64,000 nt of DNA from Peptococcaceae bacterium (GCA_017399005.1 JAFQEO010000035.1:269393-333392), one strand, 5' to 3'. Positions 1 through 7,457 are shown, counted from the stretch's first letter. Program-made: numbers and translations. The notes: generated by a model from the letters alone, not told the origin.

Positions 1-362
1 ATCATTGGGTAGGAAATCCACACTGCTTCCTGATGCATATTTAGAAGCGACAGCACAATTACGGCAATACCGGAAACGAAAAAGTATAAGATAAAGCAAA
101 AGCTTCTGGCTTTATCGGCAATGGCTAAATTGCGTTCGTCTGTTTCAAGAATCATCTGTTTGCGGATGGTTTCTTCATTGCGGGTAATCAGGTGGTGTTT
201 GCGAACACGCGCTGCCCCTACGATTGCAAGGCACAGCCCGAAGGACGAAAAGAAATAATTATCGGGTTTTAAAATAAGGGCACCTGCAATTAATAATATA
301 CCGGTTGCTACCTCGGCATATGCAACATATAACCGTTGTTTCAGTCTTTTTTTATAATCCAT
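1..362 (-). CDS. Membrane protein paired with XRE regulator (3' end outside window)
   Basis: The reading frame is open from an ATG at 362-360 to the window edge, giving about 120 residues beginning [17 protein letters not shown]. Hydrophobic segments lie near residues 15-33, 40-52 and 88-107, with a charged stretch (RKHHLITRNEETIRKQ) between the second and third. The start overlaps the stop of the upstream regulator gene in the form TAATG, so the two are almost certainly translationally coupled. Small XRE regulator plus small multi-pass membrane protein pairs are common in Firmicutes; the membrane partner has no established function that I can name. The C-terminus is not visible. Confidence 0.8.
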   Translation of the reverse strand, partial: MDYKKRLKQRLYVAYAEVATGILLIAGALILKPDNYFFSSFGLCLAIVGAARVRKHHLITRNEETIRKQMILETDERNLAIADKARSFCFILYFFVSGIAVIVLSLLNMHQEAVWISYPM

Positions 363-562
363 TATATGTCCTCCTCAAATATAAATACATCCTCAATGTG
401 AAGGTTAAAGTATCTGGCAATGCGATAGGCAAGCTGCAGCGACGCATTATACTTTCCGTTTTCCAGTGAAATAATGGTCTGGCGGGTTACGCCCACAGCC
501 CCGGCCAGTTCGTCCTGTGTGATTTTATATTCCTTGCGCAGTTCTTTAATCCGGCTGTTCAA
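362..562 (-). CDS. XRE-family helix-turn-helix transcriptional regulator
   Basis: This is a 66-residue protein that is almost entirely one Cro/C1-type helix-turn-helix domain. The segment [21 protein letters not shown] holds the two DNA-contacting helices, and [13 protein letters not shown] is the usual C-terminal tail of this small family (YdzF/YozG-like). I chose the TTG at 562-560 as start because a strong ribosome-binding site (GGAGGTGG, plus-strand 567-574) lies just upstream; an in-frame ATG further upstream would lie inside the putative operator and has no such site. A consensus promoter and a palindrome overlap its transcription start, pointing to autorepression. It is coupled to the membrane protein that follows. 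Confidence 0.88.
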   Translation of the reverse strand: MNSRIKELRKEYKITQDELAGAVGVTRQTIISLENGKYNASLQLAYRIARYFNLHIEDVFIFEEDI

Positions 563-578
563 GTAACCACCTCCAATA

Positions 579-594
579 GTAAAGTACACTTTAC
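579..594 (-). promoter_or_regulatory. Palindromic operator of the XRE gene
   Basis: The minus strand reads GTAAAGTGTACTTTAC, with perfect 7-bp arms around two bases. It begins at the predicted transcription start and ends just before the ribosome-binding site of the XRE gene. An autoregulatory binding site is inferred from its position. Confidence 0.65.
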
Positions 595-600
595 ATTTTT

Positions 601-629
601 ATTATACGGTTCACTTCTCAATATGTCAA
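601..629 (-). promoter_or_regulatory. Consensus sigma-A promoter of the XRE/membrane-protein operon
   Basis: On the minus strand TTGACA (629-624), a 17-base spacer and TATAAT (606-601) form a perfect consensus promoter. So strong a promoter directly over a palindrome suggests control by repression. Confidence 0.85.
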
Positions 630-712
630 GCCTGCTTTACATTTTTCTTATTCTAAATTCTACCGTTTTCTCTATGATGCAGTTCTTTCCGCCTGCGGCT
701 CCTCGATAACAG

Positions 713-746
713 AAAAAGCCTCTGCACAATGAATCTGTACAGAGGC
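713..746 (-). terminator. Intrinsic terminator of the GNAT gene
   Basis: An 11-bp stem (718-728 with 736-746, one G-T pair) and a seven-base loop are followed on the minus strand by a run of five T residues (717-713). Confidence 0.8.
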
Positions 747-764
747 TCTGGTTATTCGCTTATA

Positions 765-1391
765 TTAAAAAAGCTGGCCCGGGAGTTTCTCTTTTTTCTT
801 ATACGGAAACGACTGGTCGAATTTCTCCGCTTCGTCTTCGCTTACAAAATAGCCCTGCGGTGTTGCATACTCGCCTGTAATGCCGTTAAGGTAGCCTGGC
901 ACTAATTCTTTGCACAGAAAGAACGATGCATCTTCGCCTTCCGGCAGCCCGTGATAACGGATGCCAAATTCGCTGGCAAAGGTAAATCCGCTTTTGCCGT
1001 AAAAATCAATGTTGCCTTCAAAACAAACGGCTCCGCATCCAAGTTCTGCCGCTTTCTCCAGTGAGTAATCCAGCAGAATTTTTCCGTAACCCTTGCGTTT
1101 CAGTTCCGGCGTAATGCAGATTGGCCCCATAGTCATAATGGGAATCTCTCTGCCGTCATCGGCCCTGATAACCGCATGCATAAACACATTCTGCCCAATG
1201 AGCTGTCCGTCTTTTTCCATCACAAAATCCAGTTCCGGAACAAAAGCCGCATCTGTTCTCAGCTGGTTTAACACATAATGCTCTAAACATCCCGGCCGGT
1301 ACACATTCCAGAATGCTTCCCGCACAAGGTTTTCTACTTCCCGGTATTCTTCTTTTCGTTCTAAACGAATGATGTAGTCATTTTTATTCAT
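765..1391 (-). CDS. GNAT-family N-acetyltransferase (YhbS-like)
   Basis: The 208-residue protein has the acetyl-CoA-binding GNAT core: the beta-4/alpha-3 segment MTMGPICITPELKRKGYGK (around residues 86-104) carries the R/Q-x-x-G-x-G/A-type pyrophosphate loop as RKGYGK, followed by LLDYSLEKAAELG and the FYGKSGF motif near residue 130 typical of the YhbS subgroup. About 70 residues follow the core. The acceptor substrate cannot be told from sequence. The ATG at 1391 follows an AGGAGG site. The gene has its own promoter and a leader with a 12-residue peptide and a stem-loop (see separate entries), and is divergent from an ABC-F resistance-type gene. It may be a resistance or detoxification enzyme, but that rests only on context. 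Confidence 0.85.
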   Translation of the reverse strand: MNKNDYIIRLERKEEYREVENLVREAFWNVYRPGCLEHYVLNQLRTDAAFVPELDFVMEKDGQLIGQNVFMHAVIRADDGREIPIMTMGPICITPELKRKGYGKILLDYSLEKAAELGCGAVCFEGNIDFYGKSGFTFASEFGIRYHGLPEGEDASFFLCKELVPGYLNGITGEYATPQGYFVSEDEAEKFDQSFPYKKKEKLPGQLF

Positions 1392-1425
1392 TATTTAATC
1401 CTCCTGATGATTGTTGACCGCAATG

Positions 1426-1466
1426 CCGGGAGGTCTGGTGAGAATGTATTTACGCAAACCTCCCGG
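1426..1466 (-). promoter_or_regulatory. Stem-loop in the GNAT leader (possible translation attenuator)
   Basis: Perfect 9-bp arms (CCGGGAGGT / ACCTCCCGG at 1426-1434 and 1458-1466) enclose 23 bases, directly after the stop codon of the leader peptide. No T-run follows, so it is not a plain terminator. The distal arm contains CCTCC, which could alternatively pair with the GGAGG ribosome-binding site of the acetyltransferase gene. This makes two exclusive folds possible, depending on whether a ribosome covers the proximal arm. Confidence 0.55.
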
Positions 1467-1505
1467 TTAGCATACAATCTCCAGTGTTCTGCTCATGTTG
1501 TTCAA
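1467..1505 (-). CDS. Putative 12-residue leader peptide upstream of GNAT gene
   Basis: A TTG start at 1505-1503 lies 8 bases after AAGGAG (1519-1514) and encodes MNNMSRTLEIVC followed by TAA. It lies about 50 bases downstream of the predicted transcription start, and its stop codon abuts a strong stem-loop. Short translated leaders in this position are typical of attenuated antibiotic-response genes. The peptide is seen only as an open frame with a good ribosome-binding site; its translation is inferred. Confidence 0.5.
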   Translation of the reverse strand: MNNMSRTLEIVC

Positions 1506-1564
1506 AAAGCAATCTCCTTAAAAATATAATTTATAATCGTCAGTTCATATCGCCTGACAATGAC

Positions 1565-1593
1565 ATACTACCACATAATTCGCCTCTTTTCAA
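1565..1593 (-). promoter_or_regulatory. Promoter of the GNAT leader transcript
   Basis: The minus strand has TTGAAA (1593-1588), a 17-base spacer and TAGTAT (1570-1565). The start would fall near 1558, giving a leader of about 165 bases before the acetyltransferase start codon. Confidence 0.65.
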
Positions 1594-1644
1594 TCGTGTC
1601 CGCTTTTGTATAACGAAAATAGCACTGCCTTTCATTCTCACCTC

Positions 1645-1673
1645 TTGACAGTATCTCTTTCAGCTTATAAAAT
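1645..1673 (+). promoter_or_regulatory. Promoter of the ABC-F gene
   Basis: TTGACA (1645-1650), a 17-base spacer and TAAAAT (1668-1673) predict a start near 1680 and a leader of roughly 235 bases. Its -35 lies about 50 bases from that of the divergent GNAT promoter. Confidence 0.75.
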
Positions 1674-1861
1674 AAATTCAGATATTACGAATTGAGGTGG
1701 GAAGATGAAATAAGCATTTCTTGCAGAGTTTCAACACAGCATTCAAGAAACGGGTATGTTTTACCCTTTGTTTTTGTGCTGTTTTTTGCAGGAAAGCTAT
1801 GGATTCTTCTGTTTATTTGGATGATACGGGCAGATTCTCTGCTTTTATGTTCTGTATCCCT

Positions 1862-1902
1862 AATAGCCGCGGAATTTCTTTCCTGCGGCTATTTTCTGTT
1901 TT
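1862..1902 (+). terminator. Leader terminator (attenuator) in front of the ABC-F gene
   Basis: A 9-bp stem (AATAGCCGC / GCGGCTATT, 1862-1870 with 1885-1893) is followed by TTTTCTGTTTT and then at once by the AGGAGG site of the gene. A terminator between promoter and ribosome-binding site implies transcription attenuation, as known for vmlR, lsa and vga-type genes. Small open frames lie in the leader, for example ATG-AAA-TAA after GAGGTGGG near 1704 and a TTG-initiated frame from 1692 that ends at 1904 inside the ribosome-binding site. I cannot tell which, if any, is the sensing frame. Confidence 0.75.
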
Positions 1903-1915
1903 AGGAGGATACAAT

Positions 1916-3382
1916 ATGTCGCAGATTAAGATTACAAATTTAACCTTTACACACGAAGGCAGTTATACACCTGTATTTGAAAATGTTTCCCTTCAGCTGG
2001 ATACAGACTGGAAGCTTGGATTCACCGGACGCAACGGCCGGGGCAAAACCACTTTTTTAAAGCTGCTGACCGGTGCCTACACTTATAGCGGAACCATCTC
2101 GTCGAAAGTGGAATTTGATTATTTTCCGTTTTCAGTGGAGGAACCCTACACCCTCGTTCTGGATTTGCTGGAGGAACTGGCTCCCTCCGCAGAACAATGG
2201 CAGATTCGCAAAGAACTGTCGCTGTTAAATCTGGATGATGATGTGTTCTATCGGCCATTTGCCACGCTCTCCAATGGCGAACAGACAAAAATTCTGCTGG
2301 CTGCACTGTTTTTAAGAGAAAACCGGTTTTTGCTCATCGATGAGCCAACCAATCATCTTGACCAGACCGGGCGCGAAATCGTAAGCCGGTATCTGAACAG
2401 CAAAAAAGGGTTCATTCTTGTTTCACATGACCGGACATTTCTGGATGGATGTGTAGACCATATTCTATCGATTAACAAAACCAGTATTGAAATCCAGGAT
2501 GGAAATTTTAGCTCATGGTATGAAAACAAACAACGCCGCGACCAGTTTGAACAAACCCAGAATAATCGATTAAAAAAAGAAATCGGCCGGCTTCAGGAAG
2601 CCGCCCGCGAAAAGGCTGCATGGTCCAATAAAGCGGAAGCTGCAAAAATCGGCAATCATGTCTATGACCGGGGCTATGTTGGCCATAAAGCAGAAAAAAT
2701 GATGAAACGCTCCAAATCATTAGAAAACCGGCAGCAGAAAGCCATTGAAGAAAAGTCGGCATTACTTAAAAATGTGGAACGAGTAGACAGCTTAAAAATC
2801 TCATCCCTTCCAGCTCCAGCAGAGCGTCTTGTTTCCCTGCATGAAATCTGCATAATGTACGATGGCACACCAGTAAACCGTCCCGTAACATTTGATATTC
2901 TAGCCGGTGATCGCATTGCCATTCAGGGGCCAAATGGCTGTGGAAAATCCAGCATACTGAAACTGATTACTGGCGAGCCCTTATCTTATACCGGCAGCTT
3001 TGATAAAAACAGTCGGCTGAAAATGTCGTATATCAGTCAGACAGTAAATCATCTCTCCGGCTCTCTGCAGGATTTTGCAAGAGAACAGCAGATTGATTTG
3101 AGCCAGTTTCTCACCATTCTCAGTAAACTGGATTTCTCCCGCACACAGATGGAGCAGCCTATGCAGTCTTTCAGTATGGGTCAGAAGAAAAAAGTACTGC
3201 TAGCCGCCAGTCTGTGTCAGCAGGCTCATCTGTATATCTGGGATGAACCGTTAAATTATATCGATATCTATTCTCGTTTTCAGCTTGAAGATGTAATTCT
3301 TCAGTTTCAGCCAACCATGCTCTTCGTAGAACATGAACGGCAATTTACGGAAAACATTGCAACCCGCATTATTTCTCTTTAG
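1916..3382 (+). CDS. Lsa-type ABC-F ribosomal protection protein
   Basis: The 488-residue protein has two ABC ATPase domains and no membrane segments, as expected for a soluble ABC-F factor that displaces antibiotics from the ribosomal peptidyl transferase centre. The first domain has Walker A GRNGRGKT (38-45), signature LSNGE (118-122) and Walker B FLLIDEP (138-144). The second has GPNGCGKS (338-345), a FSMGQ signature and a WDEPLNYID Walker B region. A charged interdomain linker with coiled-coil character runs from about 200 to 290. SFSMGQKKKVLLAASL and the WDEPLNYID block are close to the Lsa/Vga group (lincosamide, streptogramin A, pleuromutilin), so resistance is likely but not proven. 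Although the frame stays open upstream, the ATG at 1916 is the start because AGGAGG lies at 1903-1908, just after the attenuator. Confidence 0.88.
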   Translation: MSQIKITNLTFTHEGSYTPVFENVSLQLDTDWKLGFTGRNGRGKTTFLKLLTGAYTYSGTISSKVEFDYFPFSVEEPYTLVLDLLEELAPSAEQWQIRKELSLLNLDDDVFYRPFATLSNGEQTKILLAALFLRENRFLLIDEPTNHLDQTGREIVSRYLNSKKGFILVSHDRTFLDGCVDHILSINKTSIEIQDGNFSSWYENKQRRDQFEQTQNNRLKKEIGRLQEAAREKAAWSNKAEAAKIGNHVYDRGYVGHKAEKMMKRSKSLENRQQKAIEEKSALLKNVERVDSLKISSLPAPAERLVSLHEICIMYDGTPVNRPVTFDILAGDRIAIQGPNGCGKSSILKLITGEPLSYTGSFDKNSRLKMSYISQTVNHLSGSLQDFAREQQIDLSQFLTILSKLDFSRTQMEQPMQSFSMGQKKKVLLAASLCQQAHLYIWDEPLNYIDIYSRFQLEDVILQFQPTMLFVEHERQFTENIATRIISL

Positions 3383-3414
3383 AAACTCTCTTTAACTGCA
3401 TAAATAAACGGTAT

Positions 3415-3462
3415 AAAAAATGCGCCTGACATTTCGTTTTTGAAAACATCAGACGCATTTTT
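3415..3462. terminator. Bidirectional terminator between convergent genes
   Basis: AAAAAATGCG-C-CTGA pairs with TCAG-A-CGCATTTTT, giving T-runs on both strands. It ends the ABC-F gene on the plus strand and the membrane-protein gene on the minus strand. Confidence 0.85.
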
Positions 3463-3464
3463 AT

Positions 3465-4166
3465 TTATCGGATTATTTTGAAGCGGTCCAGATAACCGGT
3501 TAATACCTGTTTCTGTTTCATGGCACGGTAGCCAATTACCACGGCCCACACATAAGCGCAGGCTTTTGGCAGCATAAGCATTCCCACTGCCGGTATTGTT
3601 TCTGCAAACAGCACCACCGGGATATAGCACACAAAGCTGATTACCACAGTAAGCCACAGCCAGCGAAAGGCGGTGTCCTGTTCTTTCTGGGCACTCTGGT
3701 ACAGAATCACCATCAGGATAATGCCCAGAATTACAAACGGAATATTGCGATAAATGCCCCAGGAAAGCGGCGCATCCAGGCTTGTCCACTGATTAAACGG
3801 CAGCAGACATAACACAACGCGCAGAGCCAGCAGCACATAAACCGCAATGGTCAGCTCGTTTTTACCGGTAACATGATACCGGATACGCCACACATGATAC
3901 AGCAGGGTATAATACACCGCTGTGGTAATCGACGAAATCATTTTACCGATACCAAGGGCCGCGGCGTAGTGTTCCATATCACCGGCATGCAGTGCCATAA
4001 TGCGCGGCACCAGATGAAAGGCATCGCCCACGCCAAGAATCACACCCATAATCCCAAACAGAAGAAACTGCCGGTCGCCTCTGCAGTTTCGCATCATCAG
4101 CACACCCAGCACGATTACCGCACCCAGATAGCCTACATCAAAAATTGTTTCCATAATTGCCTGCAT
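3465..4166 (-). CDS. Seven-segment integral membrane protein, unknown function
   Basis: The 233-residue protein is strongly hydrophobic, with about seven predicted membrane helices (near residues 8-25, 33-50, 68-95, 105-122, 140-158, 168-185 and 192-212). The second and third are joined by a segment with the polar motif GDAFHLVPR, which is the most distinctive part. The C-terminus (MKQKQVLTGYLDRFKIIR) is basic and probably cytoplasmic. It stands alone with its own promoter and terminator. I do not recognise a named family with certainty. Confidence 0.8.
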   Translation of the reverse strand: MQAIMETIFDVGYLGAVIVLGVLMMRNCRGDRQFLLFGIMGVILGVGDAFHLVPRIMALHAGDMEHYAAALGIGKMISSITTAVYYTLLYHVWRIRYHVTGKNELTIAVYVLLALRVVLCLLPFNQWTSLDAPLSWGIYRNIPFVILGIILMVILYQSAQKEQDTAFRWLWLTVVISFVCYIPVVLFAETIPAVGMLMLPKACAYVWAVVIGYRAMKQKQVLTGYLDRFKIIR

Positions 4167-4211
4167 TGTTCCACACTCTTTTCGTTATACCGTTCTGATT
4201 TCCTGTTTTAT

Positions 4212-4240
4212 ATTATAGTGCGGATTGCTGAAAATTTCAA
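4212..4240 (-). promoter_or_regulatory. Promoter of the seven-segment membrane protein
   Basis: On the minus strand TTGAAA (4240-4235), a 17-base spacer and TATAAT (4217-4212), about 45 bases before the start codon. Confidence 0.75.
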
Positions 4241-4285
4241 TACAACTGCACAATAGCAGCTCACAATGGCAGCTCCACAATACCG

Positions 4286-4483
4286 TTAATCGGAATTCTG
4301 CGATTCTGTGCGGCAGTCTTCCCCGGACTTTTCGGCAACTTTTTTTATGGCCTCACTATGGCCGGTTAATGCTGCAAACGGTGAAAACTGGGCGGCCCGG
4401 TTCTGCCTGTCCATTGGCGGATGTTTTTTCGATACCGGGCGGGGCAAGTTTATTATATCATCATATCGACGGGTTTCTTTCAT
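4286..4483 (-). CDS. YolD-like small protein of the Y-family polymerase cassette
   Basis: The 65-residue protein carries the YolD-like signature: YDDIINLPRPVSKKHPPM followed by RAAQFSPFAALTGHSEAI. In Firmicutes and their phages YolD-like proteins are encoded next to UvrX/UmuC-type polymerases and are thought to take the place of UmuD as accessory factor. Its start overlaps the end of the polymerase gene by four bases (ATGA), so the two are coupled and share the SOS-type promoter. Confidence 0.8.
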   Translation of the reverse strand: MKETRRYDDIINLPRPVSKKHPPMDRQNRAAQFSPFAALTGHSEAIKKVAEKSGEDCRTESQNSD

Positions 4484-5982
4484 GCTTTATGCCCCCCAAT
4501 CTGTTGATTTCGTTCTTTTGCAGTAGCGCCCTCCTCCAGGCTCATGCCTCGAAGAATGGCGTTTTTCCCGAATTTTTTCTTAATCTCCAGCATGGCCTGC
4601 TGTCTGCGCTTTTCTTTATCCAGCTCGGCCTGTTCCTCTGCCTGCCGTTTTTCCTCGGCTTCATAATCAAAAAACAGATTTAACTGCTCGGTTTTCTTCT
4701 CCTGTTTTACGGCATACTCCGGTATTACATGACTGGCCGTAATCGTAAGCCGATGCACCATAAGCTCCGGATTGACAATCTGATGGTACAGATTCTCCAC
4801 TGCGTTTATCATTTTTTGTGCTGAGGAAGTCGGTCGTTCCAGATTGGCAGTGCCGTGGGCATGTTTGGGGATTCTGCGCCCGTATTCATCAATGCGTACC
4901 TCGCCCTGATAGCTCTGGCTGGCATCGTACCCCACCGTCAGCACCAGCTGTTTTGTTACAAGCCCCTTATCCACCAGATCCAGTGCAAGGGAGTCGGTCA
5001 TTTCTTTTACTACCAGCAATGCTTTCTCTGCCGTGTACGGATGATGCAGCACCTGCCCTGCCCCCAAACTGCTTGATTCAGGCCGATACGCCCGAATATC
5101 CGCCATGGTGCACGGTTCATAGCCCCAGGCATGGTCTATCAGCAGTTCCGCATTGACGCCAAACAGTTTGTAAAGCAGTTCCTCGTTGTAATAATCGCTC
5201 TCCGCGCCAATGGAACATCGGGCAATATCGCCCATGGTATACAGGCCCTGCTCCTCCAGCTTTCGGGCATAGCCTCTGCCTACCCGCCAGAAATCGGTGA
5301 GCGGTTTATGATTCCACAGCATACGCCGGTAGGTCATTTCATCCAGTTCGGCAATGCGTACGCCGTCTTCGTCGGGTGTTACATGCTTTGCCACAATATC
5401 CATGGCCACCTTGCACAGATACAGATTACTCCCGATACCGGCCGCCGCTGTGATGCCGGTTTTTTGATACACAGCCTGTATCATCTGCTTTACATAGTCC
5501 CTGGCTGACACTCCGGCAGCATGCAGATAATCGGTTACATCCACAAACACTTCATCGATGGAATATACATGAATATCCTCCGGTGCTGCAAACTGCAGAT
5601 ACACTTCATAAATTTCTGTGCTAACCTCAATATACCGTGCCATGCGAGGCACAGCTACAATATAATCCAGCTCCAGTGAAGGGTTGCTCCGCACATCGGG
5701 GTCATGATAAGAAGCAGCCGCAAATTTTCGCTCTGGTGCATTCCGCCGGCGCTCTGCATTCACTGCCCGCACCTTCTGCACCACTTCAAACAGCCTTGCT
5801 CTGCCGGCAATGCCGTAAGCTTTCAGCGATGGCGACACCGCTAAACAGATGGTCTTTTCCGAGCGATTCTTATCTGCCACCACCAGATTGGTAACAAGCG
5901 GGTCCAGATTGCGGTCCACACACTCCACCGAGGCATAAAACGACTTTAAATCAATGGCTGCATATATCCGGCTGTCTGTCAT
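4480..5982 (-). CDS. Y-family DNA polymerase (UvrX/UmuC-type translesion polymerase)
   Basis: The 500-residue protein has the catalytic palm signatures of translesion polymerases: IDLKSFYASVE near residues 10-20 (Asp11) and YSIDEVFVD near 140-148 (Asp143, Glu144). Fingers, thumb and little-finger domains follow. The C-terminal 60 residues are rich in Glu, Lys and Gln and probably helical; a short LNLFFDYE motif resembles a beta-clamp-binding peptide (QLNLFF). The ATG at 5982 is chosen for its GGAGGTG site; an upstream in-frame ATG would lie across the promoter. A LexA-like box in the promoter and the YolD partner indicate DNA-damage induction. Confidence 0.92.
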   Translation of the reverse strand: MTDSRIYAAIDLKSFYASVECVDRNLDPLVTNLVVADKNRSEKTICLAVSPSLKAYGIAGRARLFEVVQKVRAVNAERRRNAPERKFAAASYHDPDVRSNPSLELDYIVAVPRMARYIEVSTEIYEVYLQFAAPEDIHVYSIDEVFVDVTDYLHAAGVSARDYVKQMIQAVYQKTGITAAAGIGSNLYLCKVAMDIVAKHVTPDEDGVRIAELDEMTYRRMLWNHKPLTDFWRVGRGYARKLEEQGLYTMGDIARCSIGAESDYYNEELLYKLFGVNAELLIDHAWGYEPCTMADIRAYRPESSSLGAGQVLHHPYTAEKALLVVKEMTDSLALDLVDKGLVTKQLVLTVGYDASQSYQGEVRIDEYGRRIPKHAHGTANLERPTSSAQKMINAVENLYHQIVNPELMVHRLTITASHVIPEYAVKQEKKTEQLNLFFDYEAEEKRQAEEQAELDKEKRRQQAMLEIKKKFGKNAILRGMSLEEGATAKERNQQIGGHKA

Positions 5983-6007
5983 AGTCTGCACCTCCGCTTT
6001 ATTTATT

Positions 6008-6021
6008 CGAACATTTATTCG
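6008..6021 (-). promoter_or_regulatory. LexA-like SOS box
   Basis: The plus strand reads CGAAC-ATTT-ATTCG, one base away from the Firmicutes LexA palindrome CGAAC-N4-GTTCG. It lies immediately downstream of the -10 element of the polymerase gene, a position where repressor binding would block transcription. Confidence 0.75.
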
Positions 6022-6022
6022 T

Positions 6023-6051
6023 ATTATAGCATATCCATCCGGCCAATTCAA
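6023..6051 (-). promoter_or_regulatory. Promoter of the Y-family polymerase/YolD operon
   Basis: The minus strand has TTGAAT (6051-6046), a 17-base spacer and TATAAT (6028-6023), directly followed by the LexA-like box. Confidence 0.75.
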
Positions 6052-6068
6052 CCTCACGGTTTACTATC

Positions 6069-6097
6069 TTGATGCAGAAAGCGAAATATTATATACT
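6069..6097 (+). promoter_or_regulatory. Promoter of traX-like gene
   Basis: TTGATG (6069-6074), a 17-base spacer and TATACT (6092-6097), about 55 bases upstream of the start codon. Confidence 0.6.
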
Positions 6098-6157
6098 ATG
6101 TACGTATCCTTTATGCCTCTTAAAGGCAGATATCCAAAACCAGCAGGAGAGATTTAT

Positions 6158-6898
6158 ATGCAAAACCGATTACATATAGAAGTAACCTCGATGGCACTGC
6201 ACATCATGGCAATGGCCTTTATGCTGTGCGACCATCTCTGGGGCACCATTATCCCCGGTAACGACTGGCTTACCTGTATTGGCCGTATTTCATTTCCTAT
6301 CTTCGCCTTTATGATTGTGGAAGGCTATTTTCACACCAGCAATCTGAAAAAATATGCCACCCGCTTGCTGCTGTTTGCCGTGCTGTCTGAAATTCCGTTT
6401 AACCTTGCCATGGGCAGCCGGATTTTTTATCCGATACATCAGAATGTTCTGTGGAGTTTTCTGATTTCTCTCGCCCTGATTCACTGGAACGAGAAGGCAA
6501 AAGCCACACAGAAACTCTGGATGCGGATTCTGGTGGGCTTCGCCAGCGTTGTGCTGGGTGCCATCATCGGGCTGATTACTATGGTGGATTTCTACCACGC
6601 AGGTGTGCTGACGGTTCTGGTATTTTATTTCTTCCGCCGGAGAACATGGTGGTGTTATGCAGGGCAGTTGTTCTGCCTGTGGTATATTAATATGGAACTG
6701 CTGGGCGGCCTTGTTTACGAAATTCCGCTCTTTGGCCACACCTTCATCCTTGCCCGCCAGGGCTTTGCCCTTTTAGCTCTTATTCCAATCTGGCTGTACC
6801 GCGGAAAACAGGGCTACCACAGCAAAGCACTGCAATATACCTATTATGCCTTTTATCCAGTGCATCTGCTGATTTTAAGCATATTAAAAATGCTGTAA
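6158..6898 (+). CDS. TraX-family membrane protein
   Basis: The 246-residue protein has about eight membrane segments and matches TraX: the N-terminal block MALHIMAMAFMLCDHLWG, the GRISFPIFAFMIVEGYFHT signature near residues 44-62, and the C-terminal YYAFYPVHLLIL. TraX of F plasmid acetylates pilin, but most chromosomal TraX homologues belong to a wider acyltransferase-like membrane family of unknown substrate, and no conjugation genes lie nearby. The ATG at 6158 follows AGGAGA; an in-frame extension upstream crosses the divergent polymerase promoter and is not credible. Confidence 0.9.
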   Translation: MQNRLHIEVTSMALHIMAMAFMLCDHLWGTIIPGNDWLTCIGRISFPIFAFMIVEGYFHTSNLKKYATRLLLFAVLSEIPFNLAMGSRIFYPIHQNVLWSFLISLALIHWNEKAKATQKLWMRILVGFASVVLGAIIGLITMVDFYHAGVLTVLVFYFFRRRTWWCYAGQLFCLWYINMELLGGLVYEIPLFGHTFILARQGFALLALIPIWLYRGKQGYHSKALQYTYYAFYPVHLLILSILKML

Positions 6899-6915
6899 AT
6901 TGTATCGAAACATAG

Positions 6916-6944
6916 CAAAAAAGCCCGGGAATCCCCGGGCTTTT
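6916..6944. terminator. Bidirectional terminator between traX and tspO
   Basis: AAAAGCCCGGG pairs with CCCGGGCTTTT around a short loop, with A and T runs on the two sides. It serves the convergent traX and TspO genes. Confidence 0.88.
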
Positions 6945-6977
6945 CATCTGTATTCTGATACTCACGCATTCTGATAC

Positions 6978-7457
6978 TCAGTTCAGCATCCACACCATAA
7001 AATTTAAATATCCGGCAAAGGTTACCCAGATCAGATAGGGCACCTGCAGCCAGCCTGCTGTTTTATCCACTCTGCCAAACAGATAAATCATTAACAGAAT
7101 CAGTATCCACAAGCCGACCAGCCATAAAAAGGCAAACCCGTAAGCCTGCAGATTAAAAAATACAATGCTCCACAAAAAATTCATAGCCAGCTGAATACCA
7201 AACACCGCCAGCCCGTATGTGCGTATTTTTGACGGCTTCGCCATCCATATTTTTGCCGCACCAATACCCATCAGGGCATAAAGAATTGCCCACACAACAG
7301 GAAACACAATCGCCGGCGGATTTAGAGGCGGCTTTATCACCTCTGCCTGATACATTTTTGTGCCGGTTCGGGTCAGAAAGCCCGACAGCGCCCCCACCGC
7401 CTCGGTACCGGCAATGAACAGCCCGTAAATCTTCCACATCGTCTTCATATACATCAC
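6978..7457 (-). CDS. tspO: TspO/MBR-family tryptophan-rich sensory protein
   Basis: The 159-residue protein has five membrane helices and the TspO signatures: KPPLNPPAIVFPVVWAILY near residues 42-60, NFLWSIVFF near 93-101, and PYLIWVTFAGYLN near 139-151. TspO proteins bind porphyrins and affect tetrapyrrole or stress responses; the role in anaerobes is unclear. The frame opens with GTG-ATG-TAT-ATG and no strong ribosome-binding site, so the exact start (7457, 7454 or 7448) is uncertain. A 13-base direct repeat (ATTCTGATACTCA) lies around the stop codon. Confidence 0.92.
   Translation of the reverse strand: MMYMKTMWKIYGLFIAGTEAVGALSGFLTRTGTKMYQAEVIKPPLNPPAIVFPVVWAILYALMGIGAAKIWMAKPSKIRTYGLAVFGIQLAMNFLWSIVFFNLQAYGFAFLWLVGLWILILLMIYLFGRVDKTAGWLQVPYLIWVTFAGYLNFMVWMLN

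Noticed and set aside
1721..1915. Open frame extending the ABC-F gene upstream by 65 residues
   Set aside because: It crosses the leader terminator and has no ribosome-binding site; AGGAGG directly before 1916 sets the start.
5954..6157. Open frame extending the TraX gene upstream
   Set aside because: It would run through the divergent SOS promoter and LexA box; the ATG at 6158 has AGGAGA and the TraX family N-terminus.
6952..6981. 13-base tandem-like repeat near the tspO stop codon
   Set aside because: Two copies of ATTCTGATACTCA without further structure; too small to interpret.
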